Source: CAZXIC01 sp964640195
GTDB taxonomy: Archaea; Iainarchaeota; Iainarchaeia; Iainarchaeales; GCA-2688035
Assembly: GCA_964640195.1 (NCBI GenBank)
Contig: CAZXIC010000017.1
Span: 1-22,070, forward strand
DNA length: 22,070 nt
Direction of reading: 5' to 3'
A model generated the notes under the pieces. The model was not told where the DNA came from. It saw only the letters and a list, made by a program, of their open reading frames with translations, and did not search any database. The translations under genes and the position numbers were made by a program. Below are positions 6,703-13,590 of this stretch, one piece after another (positions within the stretch are counted from its first letter, which is position 1; every line of letters begins with the position of its first letter).

Positions 6703-7290
6703 ATGGCTGGAAAAAGCACTTTCACGACCCAGTTCAGGAGAAGAAGGCAGGGAAAAACCAATTACAAAAAAAGGCGAGCGCTGTTGAGCAGCAATCTCCC
6801 AAGGCTGGTTGCAAGGAAGTCAAATAAATACATCGTTGTTCAATTGGTAGAATTCGCGCCGAAGGGGGATAAAACGCTTGTGCACGTTAACAGCAAGCAG
6901 CTTGCAGCGCTGGGCTGGAAGGCCGGGAAGAAGAACATGCCTGCTGCTTATTTAACCGGGCTGCTCGCTGCCATGAAGGCAAAGCAACGCAGGATTGAGA
7001 AAGCAGTCTTGGACATAGGGTTCAGCACGCCTGTGCATGGCTCGTTTTGGTCAGCTGTCCTGAAAGGCGCGCTTGACGCCGGCTTGCAGGTGAATGCAGG
7101 CGAAGAGGCAATGCCAAGCGAAGAGCGGGCCAGCGGCAAGCACATTGAGCGCTTCGCGGCGTTACTTGGAGAAAAGCCCGCTGAAAGGTTCAGCACTTAT
7201 GCCAAGCAAGGGGTTGATGCAAAGCAATTGAGCAAGCTGTTTAATGCAACAAAGGAGAAAATCCTGAAAACAAAACAGGCAGGTAGCTAG
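6703..7290 (+). CDS. rpl18: Large-subunit ribosomal protein uL18
   Basis: 195 residues, close to the archaeal norm. Family segments include FRRRRQGKTNYKKRRALLSS near the N-terminus, PRLVARKSNKYIVVQLVEFAPKGDK, the GWKAGKKNMPAAYLTGLLA helix region, LDIGFSTPVHGSFWSAVLKGALDAGL, and the short acidic stretch before the C-terminal helices. uL18 binds 5S rRNA together with uL5, whose gene lies upstream. It starts 6 bases after eL19 and ends 2 bases before uS5. Confidence 0.96.
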   Translation: MAGKSTFTTQFRRRRQGKTNYKKRRALLSSNLPRLVARKSNKYIVVQLVEFAPKGDKTLVHVNSKQLAALGWKAGKKNMPAAYLTGLLAAMKAKQRRIEKAVLDIGFSTPVHGSFWSAVLKGALDAGLQVNAGEEAMPSEERASGKHIERFAALLGEKPAERFSTYAKQGVDAKQLSKLFNATKEKILKTKQAGS

Positions 7291-7292
7291 AA

Positions 7293-7988
7293 ATGGTTGA
7301 AAAGAGGAAAAGTGGAGGGGAAGAGGCAAAGGTGCCCATGGCGGAGCTGAGCGAGAGGGAAAAGCGCTTGGCCAAGTGGGTGCCAAAAACAGAGCTTGGG
7401 AAAAAGGTTATGGCCGGAGAAATTACCGACATAAAGCAGGTGTTTGACAGCAACATGCCGGTTCTGGAGCCAGAGATAGTGGACAAGCTGGTTGAACTGG
7501 AGGAAAAAGTGGTTGACGTTAAAAAAACCGCGAGGGTTATTGCAGCCGGACGGCGCTTTTCCTTCAGGGTAACGGTTCTGGTTGGAAACAGGGACGGCTT
7601 TGTCGGCATTGCAACCACGAAGGATGCAGAGAAATGGCCTGCAATAAGAAAAGCCACAAAGAACGCTAAAATGAACCTCGTTGGGGTGAGGAGGGGCTGC
7701 GGCAGCTGGGAATGCGTCTGCGGAACAATGCACAGCGTGCCGTTTAAGGTAACTGGCAAGAGCGCCAGTGTCAGAGTGACTTTGCTGCCCGCACCAAAGG
7801 GCGTTGGCTTGGTTGCGGGCTCTGCCATAAAAGAGGTGTTGGTTTTGGCAGGAATTCGGGATGTTTGGACACGGGTCAAAGGCGCGACTGACACAAAACT
7901 GAATTTCATAAAAGCTGCAATCGATGCCCTGAGCAAAACAACGAAGATGCGGGTTTCCGACAGCATAAGCAGGAAAACGGAGAGGTGA
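7293..7988 (+). CDS. rps5: Small-subunit ribosomal protein uS5
   Basis: 231 residues. After an archaeal N-terminal helical region comes the double-stranded RNA-binding-like domain (RRFSFRVTVLVGNRDGFVG, ATTKDAEKWPAIRKA) and the C-terminal domain (SVRVTLLPAPKGVGLVAG, VLVLAGIRDVWTRVKG). The archaeal/eukaryotic insert with three cysteines, RRGCGSWECVCG, is present. uS5 acts in mRNA entry and decoding fidelity. Length is typical. Start ATG 7293 lies 2 bases after uL18; an in-frame ATG at 7338 is less likely because it removes part of the N-terminal region. Confidence 0.96.
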   Translation: MVEKRKSGGEEAKVPMAELSEREKRLAKWVPKTELGKKVMAGEITDIKQVFDSNMPVLEPEIVDKLVELEEKVVDVKKTARVIAAGRRFSFRVTVLVGNRDGFVGIATTKDAEKWPAIRKATKNAKMNLVGVRRGCGSWECVCGTMHSVPFKVTGKSASVRVTLLPAPKGVGLVAGSAIKEVLVLAGIRDVWTRVKGATDTKLNFIKAAIDALSKTTKMRVSDSISRKTER

Positions 7989-7998
7989 AAACTGGGAG

Positions 7999-8454
7999 AT
8001 GTATGCTGCAATTAGGGTCAGGGGCAGCGTGAACATTGCCCCTGCAGTGAGGAAAACACTGCGGCTGCTTGGCTTGCATAGGGTAAACCACATGGCGCTT
8101 GTTAGGGATGAGCAGAGGGGCATGCTGGAAAAGGTTAGAGCGTACATTACATTCGGGGAAGTAGATGAAAAGACGCTTGCCCTAGCGCTGGAAAGGAAAG
8201 GCAGGCTGCAGGGGGACAAAAAATTAGATGCAAAGTTTTTCCAGGAGATGAAATTCAAGGGCTTTGAAGCAGCGGCAAAGGCATTGGTTGAGAAAAAGAC
8301 AACGCTGCACAAGTTGGGGATAAAGAATGTTTTCAGGCTTAGACCGCCGAGAAAGGGCTATGAGAGGGCAGGCATTAAAAAGGCTTACAGTGCTGGCGGT
8401 GCCCTGGGTTACAGGGCAGCCGATATAAACCGCTTGGTTTTGAGAATGTTGTGA
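7999..8454 (+). CDS. rpl30: Large-subunit ribosomal protein uL30
   Basis: 151 residues, the long archaeal form. The uL30 core is at the N-terminus (AAIRVRGSVNIAPAVRKTL, LGLHRVNHMALVRDE), and the archaeal C-terminal extension contains HKLGIKNVFRLRPPRKGYERAGIKKAYSAGGALGYR, which is diagnostic. The protein is in the 50S subunit and is usually encoded between uS5 and uL15, as here. ATG 7999 is 10 bases after uS5, with GGGAG immediately upstream. Confidence 0.96.
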   Translation: MYAAIRVRGSVNIAPAVRKTLRLLGLHRVNHMALVRDEQRGMLEKVRAYITFGEVDEKTLALALERKGRLQGDKKLDAKFFQEMKFKGFEAAAKALVEKKTTLHKLGIKNVFRLRPPRKGYERAGIKKAYSAGGALGYRAADINRLVLRML

Positions 8455-8467
8455 AACGGTGTGGAAA

Positions 8468-9061
8468 ATGGTGGTAAGGAGAAGGAGAAAGAAAAACAAG
8501 CTGCGCGGTCAGAGGACGCATGGAAAAGGCGACACCAAGCACAAAAGAGGGGCTGGCAGCAGAGGCGGCAGAGGCAGGGCTGGTTCGCATAAGCACAAAT
8601 ATAGCCTGTATTATGACAGCTTCGGCATGGAGAGGAAAAAAATCAGGGCAAAGAAGGAGATTAAGGCGATAAACCTGGACCAGCTGTTGCAGCAGTTGCC
8701 AAAACTGGTTGCAGAGAAAAAGGTTGGAAAAGAGGGGAATACTTTTGTTATTGACGGCAGAAAAGTTGGCTATGGTAAGATTCTTTCAAGAGGTGCAGTA
8801 AAGGAAAAGCTTATTGTGATTAACATGGGGGCAAGCAGGAAGGCAAGGGAGAAGATATTGGCAGCTGGTGGAAAAAAAGAGGAAGTCGCAGGGGAGAAAA
8901 AGGGGGAAATTGAAGAAGCTGCCGGGAAAGAAGCCGCAAAGCCTGCAGCGGAGAAGAAAGAGGAAAAAGCAGAGAGGCCTGCAAAAGAGACGATTGGAGA
9001 AAAGGAAAAACTGAAGAAACTAAGAAAAGAAAAAAATGTAGAAAAGGGTGAGCAGCAATGA
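8468..9061 (+). CDS. rpl15: Large-subunit ribosomal protein uL15 with charged C-terminal tail
   Basis: 197 residues from ATG 8468. The N-terminus has the Gly/Arg/His-rich uL15 signature (RRRRKKNKLRGQRTHGKGD, then KRGAGSRGGRGRAGSHKHKY), and the C-terminal fold is seen in AINLDQLLQQLPKLV, FVIDGRKVGYGKILSRGAV and KLIVINMGASRKAREKILAAGG. The last 60 residues (from about 8880) form a Lys/Glu/Ala-rich extension that archaeal uL15 usually lacks. GTG 8459 is in frame and would add MWK, but ATG 8468 matches the family start better. The stop overlaps secY by 4 bases (ATGA). Confidence 0.95.
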   Translation: MVVRRRRKKNKLRGQRTHGKGDTKHKRGAGSRGGRGRAGSHKHKYSLYYDSFGMERKKIRAKKEIKAINLDQLLQQLPKLVAEKKVGKEGNTFVIDGRKVGYGKILSRGAVKEKLIVINMGASRKAREKILAAGGKKEEVAGEKKGEIEEAAGKEAAKPAAEKKEEKAERPAKETIGEKEKLKKLRKEKNVEKGEQQ

Positions 9062-10422
9062 CTTTGCTTGACAGGCTTGAGCCAGTTTTCAGGATGCTGC
9101 CTGAAATAAAGCCGCCTGCAACAGAAGTTCCTCTCAAAAGGAAATTGATGTGGAGCGGTCTTGCCCTGCTGTTGTTTTTCGTAATGGGCAGCATCACGCT
9201 TGTTGGGTTGGACGCGGCAAGGGCAGACTATTTGGCCGGGCTGCAGACGATTCTTGCAAGCAACATGGGTACGCTTATAAGTGCAGGCATCGGCCCAATC
9301 GTTTTGAGTTCAATCATCCTGCAGCTGCTTGTAGGCAGCAAATTCATGCAGGTTGACTTGGGCAATCCGCAAGATAGGGCAAGGTTCCAGAGCCTGCAGA
9401 AGCTGTTTGCTATTTTCCTGTGCTTTTTTGAGGGCATAGCATACACGATTACTGGAACGCCGCTGCTCGCACTGCCCGGCATGATGCTTTTCGTTGTTTT
9501 ACAGGTTGCGCTTGGTTCAATTATTTTGCTTTACTTGGATGAATTGGTGAGCAAGTACGGGATTGGTTCTGGCATTGGCTTGTTTATTGCGGGCGGTGTC
9601 AGCGGGGCATTCTTTTGGCAGATTTTCAGGCCTGGCACATCCATTGGTGACCCCGGCGGCGTTGTACTGCAATTCGTTGCATCCCTGAGCACGGGCGCAA
9701 ACTTTTTGCTGTTCCTGCCAATCGTGGTTGCAATAATTATCTTTGCAATCGTGGTCTTTGCTGAGGGGATGCATGTGAACATCCCGATTACAATGGGAAC
9801 TCGTGGAATGGGGGGCAGGTTTCCTGTAAAGCTGTTGTATGTGAGCAACCTGCCGGTGATTCTCGCAGCAGCGCTTTTTGCAAACATACAGCTGATGTCT
9901 GAGTTAGCCAAAAACACGCCGCTGCTAAGCAATATAATGGGCGCTGTTGCCTGGGCAACCGACAGCCCCTTCAACCTTTTCCAGGATATTTTGTTGAGGG
10001 TCAGCAGAGAAGGGCTGTTGCAAGCCTTTGGCTTTATGGCACCACAACTGCTGCAGGCAGCTGTTTACATGGTTGTTTTGATTGCCTGCTGCATTGTATT
10101 CGGCGTATTCTGGGTGCAGATGGGGGGCCAGGGCCCTGAGGCTGTTGCAGAGCAGCTGCAGAGAAGCGGCATGTACATCCCTGGCTTCAGGAGGGACAAA
10201 AGGATAATTGAAGGGATTCTTAAAAGGTACATTCCAACGATTACGATTCTGGGCAGCATCTTTGTTGCACTGCTGGCTGGCTTTGGCAACATGGCGCTGG
10301 GAACCCTGTCAAGCGGAACCGGAATACTGCTGACTGTCGGCATTGTTTACAGGCTGTACGAGGAGCTTGCAAGGGAGCAGATGGTTGCAATGCACCCTGT
10401 GCTGGGAAAATTGTTTGGGTGA
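9058..10422 (+). CDS. secY: Protein translocase subunit SecY (Sec61 alpha)
   Basis: 454 residues with about ten hydrophobic segments, as expected of SecY. The first membrane helix is near residues 31-53, followed by the plug region and IGPIVLSSIILQLLVGSKFM; later landmarks are LLYLDELVSKYGIGSGIGLFIAGGV, the cytoplasmic loop with IPITMGTRGMGGRFPVKLLY, and the C-terminal GGQGPEAVAEQLQRSGMYIPGFRRD loop. It is the pore of the Sec channel in the cytoplasmic membrane. The gene overlaps uL15 by 4 bases, the common archaeal position at the end of the spc cluster. adk, which often follows secY in archaea, is absent. Confidence 0.97.
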   Translation: MTLLDRLEPVFRMLPEIKPPATEVPLKRKLMWSGLALLLFFVMGSITLVGLDAARADYLAGLQTILASNMGTLISAGIGPIVLSSIILQLLVGSKFMQVDLGNPQDRARFQSLQKLFAIFLCFFEGIAYTITGTPLLALPGMMLFVVLQVALGSIILLYLDELVSKYGIGSGIGLFIAGGVSGAFFWQIFRPGTSIGDPGGVVLQFVASLSTGANFLLFLPIVVAIIIFAIVVFAEGMHVNIPITMGTRGMGGRFPVKLLYVSNLPVILAAALFANIQLMSELAKNTPLLSNIMGAVAWATDSPFNLFQDILLRVSREGLLQAFGFMAPQLLQAAVYMVVLIACCIVFGVFWVQMGGQGPEAVAEQLQRSGMYIPGFRRDKRIIEGILKRYIPTITILGSIFVALLAGFGNMALGTLSSGTGILLTVGIVYRLYEELAREQMVAMHPVLGKLFG

Positions 10423-10529
10423 TGATTATGGGTAATGCGGACGAAGCGGATGGTTTTTATTTTATTCCCCTTCCAGTTATTTCAGGAAGCGGCTTTTCCC
10501 TTACCGAATTTTTTTTGGTGGTCGGCTAA
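10422..10529 (+). CDS. Candidate small protein of 35 residues between secY and the EMC3-like gene
   Basis: Not recognised. ATG 10422 overlaps the secY stop (TGATG), and TAA 10527-10529 overlaps the next ATG (TAATG), so the frame fits exactly between the two genes as a coupled gene would. The peptide starts MIMGNADEADG and is hydrophobic and Phe-rich in the second half (FYFIPLPVI, then LTEFFLVVG), too short and broken by Pro and Gly to be a clear membrane helix. Base composition differs from the neighbours: T-rich, with an 8-T run at 10509-10516. A 35-codon open frame can occur by chance, and the T-rich spacer could instead carry a processing or termination signal. Confidence 0.35.
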   Translation: MIMGNADEADGFYFIPLPVISGSGFSLTEFFLVVG

Positions 10530-11035
10530 TGGCATTCCTCACACCCGCTATAGACATTGCCGTGATTAGCGCGGTTTTGGTAGCTGTAAGCAGGTTTATC
10601 CAAGGCAAACTGGTTGACAAGGCAAAGATGAAGGAGATTCAGAAACGGAGCAAGGAGAAACAGAGGAGAATAAAAGAGCTTGTGCAGAGAACCGATGAGC
10701 AAAGCAAGGCAGAAATTCAGAGGCTGCAGCAGGAGATGTTTGCAGAAATGGGGGAAAGCATGCAGGGCAGCAGGCGCTACATGATGGTTTCGCTGCCAAT
10801 CTTCTTGGTTGTCTCTTTCCTGCTTGGCACATTTTACGGCGGCACGGCTTTTGATGCACTGTTTCCGCTGCCAGAGTTCAACAACTTTTTCCTGCTCAAC
10901 CCGCTTACCTGGATTCCAGTTGGTTTCAGCGTCAAGACAGGCTGGCTCAAGTGGTATTTCTTCTCCTACATGATTGTTTCAATTGTCCTTTCCATTGCAG
11001 CAAAGATTTATGGGAAGGCAAAGAAGGTGCAATAG
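10529..11035 (+). CDS. EMC3/TMCO1 (DUF106) membrane insertase-like protein, Oxa1 superfamily
   Basis: 168 residues with three membrane segments (about residues 4-24, 86-107 and 142-162) and a long charged coiled coil between the first two (about 30-80, with MKEIQKRSKEKQRRIKEL). This layout is that of archaeal DUF106 proteins, relatives of EMC3, TMCO1, Get1 and bacterial YidC, which help insert membrane proteins. The conserved FFLLNPLTWIPVGFS region precedes the third segment. Its position between secY and eL34 is the usual archaeal one and suggests cooperation with the Sec channel at the ribosome exit. ATG 10529 overlaps the TAA of the small upstream frame; eL34 begins immediately after its stop. 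Confidence 0.9.
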   Translation: MAFLTPAIDIAVISAVLVAVSRFIQGKLVDKAKMKEIQKRSKEKQRRIKELVQRTDEQSKAEIQRLQQEMFAEMGESMQGSRRYMMVSLPIFLVVSFLLGTFYGGTAFDALFPLPEFNNFFLLNPLTWIPVGFSVKTGWLKWYFFSYMIVSIVLSIAAKIYGKAKKVQ

Positions 11036-11371
11036 ATGCCGAAAAGGAGCGAGAGAGGTAAAAAGAGGAAGTTCAGGCGAAGGGCCAGCGGAAAGGCAAA
11101 GCCGTATTTTGCTGAAGGGAAGAGCGGAAAAAATTGCTGTGCGTTGTGCGGCGCTGTTCTGCACGGCACACCGCACGGGAAAAGCGCGAGCGCCGTGAGG
11201 CAGCTTGGCAAGAGCGAAAGGAGGCCAAGCGCTTTGTTTGCAGGGACGCTCTGCGGCAAATGCAGAACGCTTGTAGTGGAAGAGGCAGCAAAGGTTGATT
11301 GCAAGGCGAAGAAGCTGGCTGACGTGGAACTGAGGCTGCAGCCATACGTTGCATGCGTGAAGGTGAGCTGA
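11036..11371 (+). CDS. rpl34e: Large-subunit ribosomal protein eL34
   Basis: 111 residues. The zinc-binding pattern of eL34 is intact: CALCGAVLHGTPHG (about residues 35-48) and LCGKCRTLVVE (about residues 73-83), with the family's KSERRPSALFAGTLC segment between them. A basic N-terminus (PKRSERGKKRKFRRRASGK) precedes it. eL34 is a 50S protein found in archaea and eukaryotes but lost in some archaeal lineages. It begins directly after the upstream stop codon. In many archaea cmk sits between eL34 and eL14; here eL14 follows after 1 base. Confidence 0.92.
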   Translation: MPKRSERGKKRKFRRRASGKAKPYFAEGKSGKNCCALCGAVLHGTPHGKSASAVRQLGKSERRPSALFAGTLCGKCRTLVVEEAAKVDCKAKKLADVELRLQPYVACVKVS

Positions 11372-11372
11372 G

Positions 11373-11756
11373 ATGAGCGGGCTGGAGAAGGGTGCTGTTT
11401 GCATTAAGACAAAGGGCAGAAAGGCAGGCGCAAGGGTAGTTGTAGTTGAGTTTGATAAAAAGACAGGGTTTGCAATCGTAGAAGGCAAGACTGTGAAAAG
11501 GAAAAGATGCAACATCCTGCACCTCTTCCCAACCGGCGAAATGGCTGACGTGAAGGCTCTGCTAAAAACTGCAAAGCGGGCGGAAGGTGGCGCAGGCAGC
11601 AAGAAAACTGCAAAGCGGGCGGAAGGTGGCGCAGGCAGCAAGAAAACTGCAAAGCGGGCGGAAGGGAAGTCAAGCAGCGAGAAAAAAATGGAAAAGAAAA
11701 GCCTGGGGAGAAAGAAAGGGAAAAGGGCAAAGAAAGTAAGAAGAGAAAATGAGTGA
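11373..11756 (+). CDS. rpl14e: Large-subunit ribosomal protein eL14 with repeat-containing tail
   Basis: 127 residues. The N-terminal 65 match eL14, a KOW-type small barrel (GAVCIKTKGRKAGARVVVVEFDKKTGFAIVEG, then KRKRCNILHLFPTGE). Archaeal eL14 is usually 75-95 residues, and the rest here is a Lys/Ala-rich tail that includes a 13-residue tandem repeat at 11565-11665. eL14 belongs to the 50S subunit. In many archaea it is followed by cbf5/truB, which is missing here, so uS13 follows directly. Confidence 0.91.
   Translation: MSGLEKGAVCIKTKGRKAGARVVVVEFDKKTGFAIVEGKTVKRKRCNILHLFPTGEMADVKALLKTAKRAEGGAGSKKTAKRAEGGAGSKKTAKRAEGKSSSEKKMEKKSLGRKKGKRAKKVRRENE
11565..11665 (+). repeat. 39-bp tandem repeat, 2.6 copies, in the eL14 tail
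   Basis: Two perfect 39-bp units (11565-11603 and 11604-11642) and a third partial unit whose first 23 bases match (11643-11665). Each unit is 13 codons, encoding KTAKRAEGGAGSK, so copy-number change keeps the frame. The exact identity of the units suggests recent slippage or unequal exchange. Confidence 0.97.
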
Positions 11757-11761
11757 TTTTT

Positions 11762-12454
11762 ATGGCTGAAGAGAACACGGAGGAAAAGGGAAAGGAAAAA
11801 GGGGAAGCGCTTGGAAAGGGGACTGCACCGCGTAAAAAGGAGCCAGAAGAACAAAAAGCAGCAGAAAGGAAAGGTATTGCTGAAAGGCAAAAAGCCGCAA
11901 GGTTGGAAGAAGCTGCGCATGGAAAGGAAGAAAGAAAAGGAGGCAGCGGAGGCGTAAGGTACATTGTCAGGATTGCAACCAAGGACCTGAACGGAAACCT
12001 GCCAATCTACAGGGCTCTGGAGAAAATAAAGGGGGTAGGTCCCAGAATGGCGAAAAACATTGCAATCGCATTTGAAAGAGAGACAAAAGTGCCGTTCTAC
12101 AGCAAGCTTGGGCTTCTTCCGGAGGAACTGGACAAAAAGCTGGAGGAGATTGTGCTGAATCCGGGGAAGTACGGTGTACCGGCCTGGAGCCTCAACAGGC
12201 TGAAGGAGTTTGAAACCGGGGAGGATAAACACTTGGTTATGGCTGACCTGGATTTGCAGCTGAGGAAAGACCTGCAGAGGCTGAATTTGATAAAAAGCTA
12301 CAGGGGGCTGCGGCACAGCTGGGGCTTGCCTGTTAGGGGGCAGAGGACAAAGTCAACCCACAGGGGGAAGGGCCCAGTGGTTGGAGTTCTAAAAAGGGAG
12401 GCAAGAGCGGCACTGGCTGCTGCTGGCAAGGGAAAAGAGGAGGAAAAGAAGTAG
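11762..12454 (+). CDS. rps13: Small-subunit ribosomal protein uS13 with charged N-terminal extension
   Basis: 230 residues from ATG 11762. The uS13 domain starts near residue 64: VRYIVRIATKDLNGNLPIYRALEKIKGVGPRMAKNIA, followed by the archaeal middle region and the conserved C-terminal SYRGLRHSWGLPVRGQRTKSTHRGKG. uS13 is in the 30S head and contacts P-site tRNA and the 50S subunit. Archaeal uS13 is about 150 residues; the extra 60 at the N-terminus are Glu/Lys/Ala-rich. GTG 11753 is in frame and overlaps the eL14 stop, but ATG 11762 gives the simpler start MAEENTEEK. An extension of this size at the N-terminus of uS13 is unusual. Confidence 0.94.
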   Translation: MAEENTEEKGKEKGEALGKGTAPRKKEPEEQKAAERKGIAERQKAARLEEAAHGKEERKGGSGGVRYIVRIATKDLNGNLPIYRALEKIKGVGPRMAKNIAIAFERETKVPFYSKLGLLPEELDKKLEEIVLNPGKYGVPAWSLNRLKEFETGEDKHLVMADLDLQLRKDLQRLNLIKSYRGLRHSWGLPVRGQRTKSTHRGKGPVVGVLKREARAALAAAGKGKEEEKK

Positions 12455-12467
12455 CAGGTGATTGACA

Positions 12468-13157
12468 GTGGGCGACCCCAGAAAAACAAAGAAACACTTT
12501 GAAAGGCCGCTGAGGCTTTGGGACAAGGAAACCCTGGAGGCAGAGAAAGCATTGATGGATAACTACGGGTTGAAGAACAAGCGGGAGTTGTGGAGAATAA
12601 AAACAATGCTGAGCAAAAAGAGGAAGAGCTCAAGGCAGTTGCTCGCGCTCCCCCTGGATGAAAGGGTGAAAAGGGAGAAAGACCTACTGCACAGCCTTGC
12701 AAGATTTGGGCTATTGGATGAAAATGCCGTGCTTGATGACATCCTGACCCTGTCGACAGACGCACTGCTGGAAAGAAGGCTGCAGACATTGGTTTGGAGA
12801 AAGGGTCTTGCAAACACAGCAGGCCAGGCGAGGCAGTTTATAACGCACGGGCACATCGCAGTTAACGGAAAAAGAGTCAGTTCGCCCGGCTACCTTGTGG
12901 GTTCCTCAGAGGAAAACAAGATTTCATATTATGGGAAAAAAATGGAGCTGAAGCCAAAAGTGCAAAAGAAACAGCCTGCAGAGCCAAGGGAAGCGGAGGA
13001 AGTGGCAGGTGAAGAAGAGAAACAGCCTGCGAAGTCAGGGGAAGAAGAGAAACAGGCAGCGGAGCCGAAGGAAGAAAAAAAGGGGGCAAATGAGGGAGCG
13101 AAAAAGGGGGCTGCTGAAAAGACTGCAGAAGAGAAGCCTGGGAAAGGTGAGAATTAA
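12468..13157 (+). CDS. rps4: Small-subunit ribosomal protein uS4 with charged C-terminal tail
   Basis: 229 residues from GTG 12468, which gives the archaeal start GDPRKTKKHFERP and has AGGTGA about 8 bases upstream; the TTG at 12462 is less likely. The S4 RNA-binding domain is seen in DALLERRLQTLVWRKGLA, ARQFITHGHIAVNGKRV and SPGYLVGSSEENKISYYGK. uS4 initiates 30S assembly. Archaeal uS4 is about 165-180 residues; the last 65 (from about 12955) are Glu/Lys/Ala-rich with an internal 30-bp periodicity (GAAGAAGAGAAACAG at 13011 and 13041). The stop overlaps uS11 (TAATG). Confidence 0.95.
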   Translation: MGDPRKTKKHFERPLRLWDKETLEAEKALMDNYGLKNKRELWRIKTMLSKKRKSSRQLLALPLDERVKREKDLLHSLARFGLLDENAVLDDILTLSTDALLERRLQTLVWRKGLANTAGQARQFITHGHIAVNGKRVSSPGYLVGSSEENKISYYGKKMELKPKVQKKQPAEPREAEEVAGEEEKQPAKSGEEEKQAAEPKEEKKGANEGAKKGAAEKTAEEKPGKGEN

Positions 13158-13540
13158 TGGGCAAAAGGGGAATCATCCACATTTACGCTTCGAGGAATAA
13201 TACACGTATTTTGCTTACAGACGTAACCGGCGCGGAAACGATTGCGAAATGCAGTGGCGGCGAAGTTGTGAAAGCGCAGCACAAGGAGGGAAGCCCTTAC
13301 GCCGCAATGAAGGTTGCAGAGACTGTTGCAGAAAAGGCAAAGGAACGCGACATAAGAGAGGTCAGCGTAAGGGTTAGGGGTACGGGGGGCAACAAAAGCA
13401 ACAGCCCCGGTCCAGGAAGTGAAGCCGCAATCAGGTCGCTTACAAGAGCAGGGCTTATAATAAAATCCATTGAGAACGTAACGCCAATTCCGCACAACGG
13501 GTGCAAGAAAAAGAAGAGGTATAGGGGAAAGAAAAATTAA
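13157..13540 (+). CDS. rps11: Small-subunit ribosomal protein uS11
   Basis: 127 residues, standard for archaea. Strong landmarks are the N-terminal GIIHIYASRNNTRILLTDVTG, the KEGSPYAAMKVAETVAEKAKE helix, VSVRVRGTGGNKSNSPGPGSEAAIRSLTRAGL, and the basic C-terminal VTPIPHNGCKKKKRYRG. uS11 lies on the 30S platform near the Shine-Dalgarno binding region. Start ATG 13157 shares a base with the uS4 stop. No extension is present, in contrast to the two genes before it. Confidence 0.97.
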   Translation: MGKRGIIHIYASRNNTRILLTDVTGAETIAKCSGGEVVKAQHKEGSPYAAMKVAETVAEKAKERDIREVSVRVRGTGGNKSNSPGPGSEAAIRSLTRAGLIIKSIENVTPIPHNGCKKKKRYRGKKN

Positions 13541-13590
13541 AAAGAGGTTGCCAAAAATCAGCTATCAGGATAAAAAGGAGGCAGGTGTTG

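Noticed and set aside
7241..8312. Two long minus-strand frames opposite uS5 and uL30
   Set aside because: Shadow frames of strongly supported ribosomal genes with biased codon use.
10979..12316. Open frame of 445 codons on the minus strand
   Set aside because: It lies opposite eL34, eL14 and uS13, is rich in Phe, Ser, Leu and Pro as expected from the complement of Lys/Glu codons, and resembles no family.
13541..13590. Separate promoter before rpoD
   Set aside because: The 50-base gap has a good ribosome-binding site but no convincing TATA-like box.
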